A DNA stretch of 12,322 nucleotides. It comes from CAYUYV01 sp964474635. GTDB taxonomy: Bacteria; Pseudomonadota; Alphaproteobacteria; JAJFIK01. Both the position numbers and the translations under genes were made by a program. A model generated the notes under the pieces. It did not search any database and was not told the DNA's origin. It saw nothing but the letters and a program-made list of their open reading frames with translations. The stretch covers positions 1 through 12,322 of the forward strand of contig CAYYTT010000118.1 of assembly GCA_964474635.1 (NCBI GenBank), given 5' to 3'. Shown here piece by piece: positions 1 through 6,163 of this stretch. Each line of letters begins with the position of its first letter. Within the stretch, counting starts at the first letter, position 1.

Positions 1-80
1 CCGCACTGGCCCCGCTCCGAACTGGCCCCGGTCTGCACTGGCCCGGGTCTGCACTGGCCCGGGTCTGCACTGGCGAAGTC
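1..80. repeat. 16-bp tandem repeat, five copies, cut by window edge
   Basis: Five head-to-tail 16-bp units start at 1, 17, 33, 49 and 65. Units 3 and 4 are identical (CTGCACTGGCCCGGGT). Units 1 and 2 differ at a few positions, and unit 5 keeps only its first ten bases (CTGCACTGGC) before diverging. The array may continue to the left of the window. Sixteen is not a multiple of three, so a coding role would read three different peptide phases; that argues for a non-coding minisatellite, though one frame is open from base 1 to the stop at 241-243. Confidence 0.85.
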
Positions 81-239
81 CGCGGCCGTTTCGTATGACT
101 TGCCCGAGCGTGATCGCCCTCGCCCCGTTTCGAGCCCCCCTGTCCGGTGCGCACGGTTCGGGGGCATCGTCCCGCATCCTTGCGCGGCGGCTGCGCAGGT
201 CATACGCCCGGCCGCCAAACCCGAAACCAGGGCAAAGCC

Positions 240-971
240 ATGATCCTTTCGCACAGCCGCCGGTTCATCTTCGTCAAAACCCGGAAGGTCGGTGGCACCA
301 GCCTTGAGATCGCGCTGTCGAAATTTTGCGGCCCCGAAGACATCCTGACGCCCCTCAGCGAGGGGGAAGAGGCGATGCGTCTGTCGGTGAGTGGGCGCAA
401 AGGACAGAATTTTCACAAGTCCCTCGCCCGCTGGAGCGTGAAGGACCATGCCCGTTTCGCCATCAAGGGACGCCGGCCGAACGCGTTCATTCCCCATTCC
501 AGCGCCGAGGAAATCCGCACACGGATCGGCCAGACCCTGTGGGATAGCTATTTCACATTTTCGGTGGTGCGCAATCCCTATGACCGCACCATCAGCGCCT
601 ATTTTTGGGAAATCCATAACGCCGCGCCTGGCGATCCCATCAAGACGATGGACTTTATGACCTGGCTCCATGAGCGCCCCACATCCGTGGTGACCAACTG
701 GGACATGATCACGCTGGACGGCGCGGTCGGCGTCGATTTCGCCGTCCGCTACGAGCACTTGCAGGAAGATCTGGCGGCATTGGCACAGCGGCTTGGCATC
801 ACCGAGGACCTCCATGCCCTCTTGCGCGGCCAGCGCGCCAAATCGGGCATCCGCGCCAAAAACGCAACGCCCGCTGAGTTCCTGGCCCAGTATCCTGAGG
901 CGATCGACTACATCGCACAGACCGCCCGGCGCGAGATCGAAACCTTCGGCTATGAGTGCCCTCGCCTTTAG
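240..971 (+). CDS. sulfotransferase family 2-type protein
   Basis: A 243-residue protein resembling PAPS-dependent sulfotransferases, which move a sulfuryl group from PAPS onto a carbohydrate or other acceptor. The N-terminus reads FIFVKTRKVGGTSLEIAL (residues 9-26), matching the 5'-phosphosulfate-binding loop (K-T/x-R/x-GGTS). The segment FSVVRNPYDRTISAYFW (107-123) matches the 3'-phosphate-binding strand-loop with the R-N-P-x-x-R signature. Both cofactor elements are intact. There is no signal peptide, so it is probably cytoplasmic. The ATG at 240 is preferred over an in-frame ATG at 147 because the conserved fold begins immediately after it and an AGGG sits about 8 bases upstream. The start overlaps a TGA at 241-243 closing another frame. 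The acceptor cannot be inferred. The gene stands alone, with a capsule-type ExoD homologue about 1 kb away on the other strand. Family call is firm, substrate unknown. Confidence 0.88.
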   Translation: MILSHSRRFIFVKTRKVGGTSLEIALSKFCGPEDILTPLSEGEEAMRLSVSGRKGQNFHKSLARWSVKDHARFAIKGRRPNAFIPHSSAEEIRTRIGQTLWDSYFTFSVVRNPYDRTISAYFWEIHNAAPGDPIKTMDFMTWLHERPTSVVTNWDMITLDGAVGVDFAVRYEHLQEDLAALAQRLGITEDLHALLRGQRAKSGIRAKNATPAEFLAQYPEAIDYIAQTARREIETFGYECPRL

Positions 972-1161
972 AGCCATGTGCCTTCAAACGGATCCAGCTC
1001 TTGTTTTGTTTCGCTCGCGCGCGCCCATACAGGCCCTTTTGGAGCGCTCCGCGAGGGCGGCGCAGGGGCGCCGGGCCGTGGTGACGGCCTGTGTTCGTCG
1101 CCCACCTTCATCGAAAAATGCTCTAACTGGCGATACTTGCATTTAAAATCAGTGTCAGGAT

Positions 1162-1187
1162 GAAAAATCTGATCCCAACCGGATCAG
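1162..1187 (-). terminator. intrinsic terminator of the DUF3291 gene
   Basis: Read on the minus strand: CTGATCC, loop GGTTG, GGATCAG, then ATTTTT. The 7-bp stem is perfect and the T-run follows at once, a textbook rho-independent terminator. The TGA stop of the DUF3291 gene (1186-1184) lies inside the distal stem arm. It would end minus-strand transcripts from the DUF3291 gene and perhaps exoD. The plus-strand side has no T-run, so it is not bidirectional. Confidence 0.8.
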
Positions 1188-1675
1188 CGCGTCGGGTCGT
1201 CAGGCGGTGGAAAGGGCGCTTTGAAGGTGAACGCTTGCGGGCCCGGCCCGTCGGCGGCGAGGCGGGCAAGTCGCTCCCTGGCCTCTTCCATGGTCGGGCG
1301 ATGCCCTTCCGGGATCCACCAAAGCGCCAGATAAAACGCCATGTGCGCGAACCATTCCTTGCGCCGACGCATGAAGGCCCGATGCTCCGGGTCGCGGTAG
1401 ACGAAGGCCGCCAGCGCATTCATGTCGGTCCAGACCGACAGATTGATGGCCATGTCCGGATCCTCAAACGGGTTGAGGTCGATGGCGTTGTCCCCCTCCC
1501 CGGTCAGACGCCAGACGAAGCCTGGCGCGGCCTCGGCCCGGGCGTTCACATGGGCAAGGGCATCCATGAAGTCCTTGTTGGCCGGATCGTCGCGCGGGGC
1601 GAGAAACCGTCCGATATTGACTTGCGCCAAATGGGCCAAATTCATTCCTCCATTGCGGGCCGGCGCGAGGGCCAT
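1184..1675 (-). CDS. DUF3291 domain-containing protein
   Basis: A 163-residue soluble protein of the DUF3291 family, whose biochemical role is not established; the fold is usually described as a dimeric alpha/beta barrel related to small monooxygenases. Recognisable conserved segments are HLAQVNIGR near residue 15, NARAEAAPGFVWRL (44-57), INLSVWTDMNALAAFVYR (77-94), LALWWIPEGHRPTMEEA (115-131) and the C-terminal AFTFKAPFPPP. These cover the whole family length. Two starts are possible. ATG at 1675 has GGAAG seven bases upstream. ATG at 1645 (MNLAHLAQ) fits the usual family N-terminus better, but its GGAGG lies only one base away, too close for normal use. I keep 1675. The gene lies 78 bp downstream of exoD on the same strand and ends in a strong terminator, so the two may be co-transcribed. 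Confidence 0.87.
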   Translation of the reverse strand: MALAPARNGGMNLAHLAQVNIGRFLAPRDDPANKDFMDALAHVNARAEAAPGFVWRLTGEGDNAIDLNPFEDPDMAINLSVWTDMNALAAFVYRDPEHRAFMRRRKEWFAHMAFYLALWWIPEGHRPTMEEARERLARLAADGPGPQAFTFKAPFPPPDDPTR

Positions 1676-1753
1676 CCAGGCGCTTCCGGCAAAGCGCGCA
1701 GCCCAGGAACGGCCACGCCCTTACGGCCGCGATCATTGTCCGCCGCCACCGCG

Positions 1754-2362
1754 CTAAAAAAGACGCTCAAAAAGTTCCACCACCGTGTAGGTCAGTGCGG
1801 CGGAAATGGCGATGGCGATCCCGGCAAGGACCATCCCCATAAGGACAATAATGCCATCCCTCTGCGTCAATCCAATGGCGATCACCGTCGCGGCAAGCCC
1901 AGGCGGCGCGTTGCCGAGGAAGGGAAAGGGCAACAGCAGGATCACACCCAGAACGAAGACCGTCAATCCGATCAGCCGGCGGAACAGGTCGCCGGTCAAG
2001 AAGGCCAGACGCGGCCGCGCGAAACGCTCGATCCGCTCCAGGGCGGGGATGGCACGATCGGCCAGGTGCTTTAGGGTCTTGCGCTCGATGGGCCGGTCCG
2101 CCAGGGCGCGCGGCAGCCATAAGGTGTCAAGGCCAAGCACCAGGTGGCCCGCGATGAAGGCAATCAAGATCCCGCACAAGGCCGGGATGCCCGGCGGCAT
2201 CGGCAAGGTGGCCGGGACGGCGAACAAAAACAGGGTAAAGCCCAGTGCGCGCCGGCTGAGCGTGCGCACGATGTCCCGCACCAGCACGGTTTGGCAGGAT
2301 CCCTTGGTGGCGATCTGCCTGAGGATCTCGGAGGTGCGGGACGGGGTCTGGGGCGCCGTCAT
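1754..2362 (-). CDS. ExoD-family exopolysaccharide synthesis membrane protein
   Basis: A 202-residue integral membrane protein of the ExoD family, named after a rhizobial protein needed for exopolysaccharide production and alkali tolerance; the molecular activity remains unclear. The soluble N-terminal stretch (1-38, with SEILRQIATKG) is followed by a hydrophobic block around 39-78 containing the helix-breaking AVPATLPMPPGIP. A basic cytoplasmic-looking loop with PRALADRPIERKTLKHLADR follows (84-103). A second hydrophobic block spans about 130-195, with PFPFLGNAPPGLA and the family-typical LTQRDGIIVLMG. Length and layout agree with the family. The open frame continues far upstream, but only this part is real: the extension runs antisense through the dienelactone hydrolase gene. 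The ATG at 2362 gives the expected N-terminus; no strong Shine-Dalgarno is visible. The start faces the dienelactone hydrolase gene across a 189-bp divergent spacer. Confidence 0.88.
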   Translation of the reverse strand: MTAPQTPSRTSEILRQIATKGSCQTVLVRDIVRTLSRRALGFTLFLFAVPATLPMPPGIPALCGILIAFIAGHLVLGLDTLWLPRALADRPIERKTLKHLADRAIPALERIERFARPRLAFLTGDLFRRLIGLTVFVLGVILLLPFPFLGNAPPGLAATVIAIGLTQRDGIIVLMGMVLAGIAIAISAALTYTVVELFERLF

Positions 2363-2551
2363 CGCTGCCGCGCCCGTGTGCGGGGGCCGGCGGGCCGGAT
2401 GCTGGAACGCGAAATGGGCCGTGCCATGGAGAACTGCCCCGCTGTGGTCTCGCCGGATCCTTCGCTTCTCGCCATACTGGGCATGAGAGCCGGCCCCCTG
2501 CAACCCGCGGACGGGCAAACACCCTGCCCGCCGCCTGCTCAAGGACTTTCC
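2363..2551. promoter_or_regulatory. divergent intergenic region, exoD / dienelactone hydrolase
   Basis: This 189-bp spacer separates two divergently oriented starts and must hold both promoters if each gene is transcribed on its own. It is GC-rich, and I find no convincing -35/-10 pair or operator palindrome. Assigned by position only. Confidence 0.4.
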
Positions 2552-3241
2552 ATGACCCTCAAAGGACGCATGCGTGAGCAAACCGCCGCGGACGGAGCCC
2601 GCATTCAGCACTACCACGTGGCGCCTGAGGATGTGGCGCCGGGGCAATCCCGCAAGGGCGGACTGGTGCTGATCCAAGAGATTTTCGGCGTCACCGACCA
2701 CATCAAAGAGCTGTGCGATGGCTTTGCCGCCGACGGTTACGAGGTCATCGCCCCGGCCCTGTTCGACCGGATGGAGCCTGGCTTTACGGCGAGCTACAGC
2801 CCTGAGGACATTGAGCGCTCCCGGACCCTGGCGGGGCGGGTGGACTGGACGGGCGTCGTGGCCGATGTGTCTGCCAGCGTGGCGGCCCTCGCGCCGCGCG
2901 GGCCCGTCTTCATCACCGGCTACTGTTTCGGCGGCAGCGTGTCCTGGGTGGCCGCCTGCCGGGTCCCGGGCCTCAGCGCAGCCAGCGGTTACTATGGCCG
3001 TCTCGTCATCGAATTCGTGGAAGAAATGCCGAAATGCCCCACGATCCTCCATTTCGGCACCAGGGACGCGACCATTCCCATGGAATGGGTCCGCCAGATC
3101 GAAGCAACGCACCCGGAGGTTCCGGTGCACATCTACGAGGCCGACCACGGCTTTAACTCCGACCGGCGCGACCAATTCGATGCGCAGTGCGCGGCCCTGG
3201 CGCGGACACGCACCCTGGCCCTGTTCGACGCCAATTCCTGA
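2552..3241 (+). CDS. dienelactone hydrolase family protein
   Basis: A 229-residue cytoplasmic alpha/beta hydrolase of the dienelactone hydrolase family. The reference enzymes open cis- or trans-dienelactone to maleylacetate, but many family members act on other lactones or esters. The Cys-Asp-His triad is complete: Cys125 in GYCFGG, Asp172 in GTRDATIP and His199 in EADHGFN. The acidic residue that gates the nucleophile is present as Glu43 in LIQEIFG. Length is normal. ATG at 2552 is preceded by AAGGA seven bases upstream and begins just before the conserved domain; a much longer in-frame extension lies antisense to exoD and is rejected. The next gene, a secreted cyclase-type hydrolase, starts 67 bp downstream on the same strand. 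No ring-cleavage dioxygenase or maleylacetate reductase is in view, so a role in chloroaromatic breakdown is not supported here. Confidence 0.92.
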   Translation: MTLKGRMREQTAADGARIQHYHVAPEDVAPGQSRKGGLVLIQEIFGVTDHIKELCDGFAADGYEVIAPALFDRMEPGFTASYSPEDIERSRTLAGRVDWTGVVADVSASVAALAPRGPVFITGYCFGGSVSWVAACRVPGLSAASGYYGRLVIEFVEEMPKCPTILHFGTRDATIPMEWVRQIEATHPEVPVHIYEADHGFNSDRRDQFDAQCAALARTRTLALFDANS

Positions 3242-3308
3242 GCGATCCGCTGACAGATCATAAGACAATAACCCGCCGGACCCACCGGCCTGAGGAGGAC
3301 CCGCCCCA

Positions 3309-4271
3309 ATGACCCAGCCAATGAAAGCCGCGATGGTCGCGTGCGCCATCCTGTCCGCTTTGGCGCCCCTATCAACCCAAGCGCAGGATTGGTATCCCTC
3401 CCGCTACGGCGCAGGCGATACCATTGGGGCGCTCAATCTGCTGGGTCCGGACGATGCCAAACGCGGCGCGGCCGAAATCCGGAGCGGAAAAGTCTATGCC
3501 CTGGGCGGCGTGACGGGCCGCGCGACGCCGGCCTATGGTCACCGCAGTTTCCAGCTGTTCCTTTATCCCCATGGGGACGGGTCGGGGGCGCCGCGCGGGC
3601 CCAACAAGACCACCTTCAACGACGATTTCATGATGGCATGGCTCGGCATCGGCACCCAGATCGATGGCTTTGCCCATGGCGGCATCGACCACCGCTACTA
3701 TAACGGCCGGCGTGTCGAGGACGTGTTCGATCCCAAGGGCGCCAAACTGTTCGGGACCCATCAGATCCCGCCCATCGCGACGCGCGGCGTGCTTCTCGAC
3801 ATGACGCGTCACTTCGGCGTTGCCATGCTGGAGGCCGGAACGGTCTTCAACAGGTCACAGATCGAGGCGGCCGCGGCCGCGCAGGACGTTGAAATCCAGC
3901 AAGGGGATGTGGTGCTGTTCCACACCGGGTGGCAGGCCCTCGCCGCCTCCGATCCCGAACGCTTCCTGGCCGGCGAGCCGGGCCTCGGGGCCGGCGGCGC
4001 GGAGTATCTGGCCGGCCTGGGTGTCGTGGCCGTTGGCGCCGACACCTGGGGCCTCGACGTGATCCCCGGCGAGCCCAAGCCGGACGGCGGACAGCCCGAT
4101 CGCTTCCCCGTTCACCAGATCCTGCTCGCCAAACACGGGGTCCATGTCTTGGAAAATATTCAGACGGCGGAGCTGGTCGCCGACGACGCGCATGCGTTCC
4201 TGTTTACCTTGGGCGTGCCACGCTTTGAAGGCGCGGTGCAGATGGTGATCAATCCGGTCGCGATCCGATAA
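3309..4271 (+). CDS. secreted cyclase / kynurenine formamidase-like metal hydrolase
   Basis: A 320-residue member of the cyclase family (kynurenine formamidase, isatin hydrolase and polyketide cyclase relatives). Residues 1-25 form a Sec signal peptide: MTQPMK, a hydrophobic core VACAILSALAPL, and likely cleavage after STQA, so the mature enzyme should be periplasmic. The metal site occurs as GTQIDGFAH (residues 115-123). Compared with the classical HxGTHxDxxxH motif, the two first histidines are replaced by Gly113 and Gln117, while Asp119 and His123 remain; GTQxDGxxH is a variant I recall as a recognisable subgroup. Other family segments are RGVLLDMTRHFG (159-170), GDVVLFHTGW and a C-terminal HAFLFTLGVPRFEGA. 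The AGGAGG upstream of 3309 supports this start; Met5 is an alternative. It follows the dienelactone hydrolase gene with a short gap. Substrate is unknown; an amide or lactone is a reasonable inference. Confidence 0.87.
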   Translation: MTQPMKAAMVACAILSALAPLSTQAQDWYPSRYGAGDTIGALNLLGPDDAKRGAAEIRSGKVYALGGVTGRATPAYGHRSFQLFLYPHGDGSGAPRGPNKTTFNDDFMMAWLGIGTQIDGFAHGGIDHRYYNGRRVEDVFDPKGAKLFGTHQIPPIATRGVLLDMTRHFGVAMLEAGTVFNRSQIEAAAAAQDVEIQQGDVVLFHTGWQALAASDPERFLAGEPGLGAGGAEYLAGLGVVAVGADTWGLDVIPGEPKPDGGQPDRFPVHQILLAKHGVHVLENIQTAELVADDAHAFLFTLGVPRFEGAVQMVINPVAIR

Positions 4272-4330
4272 AGCATCGGGCGGGAAATCTGGATCAATCT
4301 GACCCCAGCGCCCGCCGCTCTGCTTCTATT

Positions 4331-4363
4331 GCGCTCACGCGCCCCAATGGGCGTTTATAGCGC
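4331..4363. terminator. nested hairpin between convergent genes, possible terminator
   Basis: An inner stem CGCCC (4340-4344) / GGGCG (4349-4353) with loop CAAT is followed on the plus strand by TTTAT. An outer stem GCGCT (4331-4335) / AGCGC (4359-4363) encloses it. It sits in the 100-bp space between the convergent cyclase and alpha/beta hydrolase genes. The T-run is short, so efficient termination is uncertain; it best fits the end of the cyclase transcript. Confidence 0.45.
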
Positions 4364-4371
4364 GGTGCGGA

Positions 4372-5310
4372 TTATCGCCCCGCGCCATCACCAAACGCGG
4401 CGTGTTCTTCCAGGAAGGACAGGGTTGCCTCTTGCAGCTGCGTAAGGGCCGGTTCTTCCAGGACAAGGTGAGAGCCGTTGGTCAGCTCCAGGAATGCTTT
4501 CGGGCTCGTAACCGCGTCGAAGACAGGGCGGCTGAGCGCCGTCGGGGTCCAGGCATCGGCGCCGGGATGGGCGAGCAGCAACGGACAGGATAGATCGAAA
4601 CACGCTCGTTCGTATGCGTGCAGCGTACGGAAAAACCGGCTTGGCACCCTCCGCCCGCCAAGCAGGGGGTCGGAGACGAAGTACCGGGCCATCGCCGCAT
4701 TCGCGCTCATGGCTTTAAGCGGCGTGGCGAATTTGAGCGGCAGCGCAACCCGGTCAAAGATCCACGGGACGAGGCGCAGGCTCCAAAGGCTCACAAGGCC
4801 GAGCAAGGGCCACCGGGCAGCTTTAACAAAGAGGTCCGGACGGCTGAGATCAAGCAGCGTGGTTGCCACCACCGCGGATACGGCTTGCGCGTCCTGCGCC
4901 GCGTAAAGGGCTGTCAGTCCGCCAACGGATAAGCCCATGAGAGCCACCGGCGTATCCTGGGCGTCCGCCAGGGCCGCTACCGTGGCGGGCCATTCCCCAT
5001 AATCTGCGGCAAATCCCGGCGCGGGGACGCTCAAACCATAACCGGGCAAGTCCGGGGCCAGAACGCGCCAGCCCCGGCTGGCCAAAATCCAGGCAAAGGG
5101 CGCGAGGGCTCTGCCGTGGCCACCCCCGCCATGGACCAGAATGACACGGCCACGGAGCGCGCCCTGGGCGGGCCAATCATCAATATGGAGACGATGGCCG
5201 CGAATGATCTCTTCGCGTTCCTCAGGCTCAGTCCCGATGACGATGCCAAACTCGGCCGCGAGGATCGCCCGATAGGTCTCCCAGCTGCGCGATCCGGCAT
5301 AGCGTTCCAT
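4372..5310 (-). CDS. alpha/beta hydrolase, last gene of the mtn operon
   Basis: A 312-residue alpha/beta-fold hydrolase with intact Ser-Asp-His residues: nucleophile Ser128 in GLSVGG, Asp252 in HPGADAWTP and His281 in NGSHLVLEEP. The oxyanion-hole region is HGGGGHGR (60-67), and a cap rich in hydrophobic residues spans about 155-235. It has no signal peptide. The lid and the serine elbow resemble lysophospholipase or general carboxylester hydrolases rather than any named enzyme. ATG at 5310 is chosen because GGAGGACGAGGA ends eight bases upstream and the start lies four bases after the stop of the aldolase gene; an in-frame start at 5340 lies inside that gene and has a poor ribosome site. The tight spacing means it is almost certainly translated from the mtn operon message. 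No step of methylthioadenosine salvage needs such an enzyme, so its substrate is open. Confidence 0.87.
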   Translation of the reverse strand: MERYAGSRSWETYRAILAAEFGIVIGTEPEEREEIIRGHRLHIDDWPAQGALRGRVILVHGGGGHGRALAPFAWILASRGWRVLAPDLPGYGLSVPAPGFAADYGEWPATVAALADAQDTPVALMGLSVGGLTALYAAQDAQAVSAVVATTLLDLSRPDLFVKAARWPLLGLVSLWSLRLVPWIFDRVALPLKFATPLKAMSANAAMARYFVSDPLLGGRRVPSRFFRTLHAYERACFDLSCPLLLAHPGADAWTPTALSRPVFDAVTSPKAFLELTNGSHLVLEEPALTQLQEATLSFLEEHAAFGDGAGR

Positions 5311-5314
5311 GGGC

Positions 5315-6163
5315 TCAGTCCTCGTCCTCCTGCTGACCATAGGTTCCGAATTTCTCCAGAACCCTGGCCATTTCCTCCGTATCCAGGATGTGCCCGCCGC
5401 CGATACTCAAGACCTGGACATATTGGGCGGCCAGGGTTTCGACTTCCTGGGCGAGCGTGAGGGCGCTGGCCGGACAGGCGCTATAGGCGACCTGCCCATG
5501 ATTGGCCATGAGGCAGGCCCAGCGCCCGTCAAGCGCCTGGACCACCGCGTCGGCCAGTTCCGGTGTTCCGAAGGTCGCATACTCCGCACAGCGAATATCC
5601 GCACCTCCCGCAATGGCCACCATATAGTGAAAGGCGGGAATGCGCCGATGGGTACACGCCAGTGCCGTCGCGGCCTGCGAATGGGTGTGTACGATCCCTC
5701 CGGCCGCGCCATAGGCCTTGTAGATGGCAAGGTGGAAATGCCACTCGCTGGAGGGCTTGAGCTGATTGGGGGCAACTGACCCATCCGGTTCAACCCGTAC
5801 AATCGACGCCGGCGTCAGATCCACATAGGGAATACCCGTTGGCGTGATGACCATGGCCGGCGCGCCCGCCTCGCCTTCAATCCGTGCCGAGACATTACCC
5901 GAACGGCCCGGCGAGAGCCCCATGGCAGCCATGTCCTGCGCCGCCTTGACGACCTGTTCACGGGCGCGCAATTCCGGATCGTCGATGAAGGCGGGCTCGG
6001 CCGGCGGGTAAGCCGTGCCTGTGTCCTGCATATCGTCCGTGTCCACCGGCGCATACTGAAACAGGCCGGGCCGGGCCCGCACTTCGTCGTCCGGCCCGTT
6101 CTGTCCGGATGCGGACTGCCCGGGAATGAAGGGTTTGCCCTGCATCGATTTTCCGTCAGTCAT
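5315..6163 (-). CDS. ald2: class II aldolase/adducin family protein, probable 5-(methylthio)ribulose-1-phosphate aldolase
   Basis: A 282-residue zinc-dependent class II aldolase relative. Visible landmarks are SGNVSAR (from residue 88), the phosphate-site ITPTGIPY (106-113), the catalytic acid Glu140 in SSEWHFHL, and the zinc ligands His159 and His161 in IVHTHSQ plus His222 in ANHGQVAYS. In the DHAP shunt, Ald2 cleaves 5-methylthioribulose-1-phosphate or 5-deoxyribulose-1-phosphate to dihydroxyacetone phosphate and an aldehyde; I infer this role from the upstream mtnP and mtnA. MtnB, a dehydratase of the same superfamily, is the main alternative, but no mtnC or mtnD is nearby. ATG at 6163 overlaps the mtnA stop (ATGACTGA), which favours translational coupling. 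GTG at 6178, ATG at 6145 and ATG at 6031 are other options. With the chosen start, about 60 low-complexity, acidic residues precede the domain, longer than usual for the family. Confidence 0.85.
   Translation of the reverse strand: MTDGKSMQGKPFIPGQSASGQNGPDDEVRARPGLFQYAPVDTDDMQDTGTAYPPAEPAFIDDPELRAREQVVKAAQDMAAMGLSPGRSGNVSARIEGEAGAPAMVITPTGIPYVDLTPASIVRVEPDGSVAPNQLKPSSEWHFHLAIYKAYGAAGGIVHTHSQAATALACTHRRIPAFHYMVAIAGGADIRCAEYATFGTPELADAVVQALDGRWACLMANHGQVAYSACPASALTLAQEVETLAAQYVQVLSIGGGHILDTEEMARVLEKFGTYGQQEDED

Noticed and set aside
1..80. A possible CRISPR array at the left edge
   Set aside because: The units are 16 bp and directly adjacent with no spacers, so this is a simple tandem repeat.
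1041..1089. Small perfect palindromes downstream of the sulfotransferase (GGAGCGCTCC; GGCCGT/ACGGCC) as a terminator
   Set aside because: No T-run follows either stem on the plus strand, so they are not convincing terminators.
1160..2074. A 304-codon plus-strand open frame opposite the DUF3291 and exoD genes
   Set aside because: It has low-complexity Arg/Gly/Pro composition, no recognisable domain, and lies wholly antisense to two family-assigned genes.
2144..2551. An upstream in-frame extension of the dienelactone hydrolase
   Set aside because: It runs antisense to exoD and through the divergent spacer, has no family similarity, and a good ribosome site marks 2552.
1754..3349. A 531-codon minus-strand open frame covering exoD and reaching past the dienelactone hydrolase gene
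   Set aside because: Only the last 202 codons match the ExoD family. The rest is antisense to a gene with a complete catalytic triad.
5315..6163. Annotation of the aldolase as MtnB, methylthioribulose-1-phosphate dehydratase
   Set aside because: It is not excluded, but the lack of mtnC, mtnD and mtnE around it and the mtnP-mtnA-aldolase order fit the DHAP shunt better.
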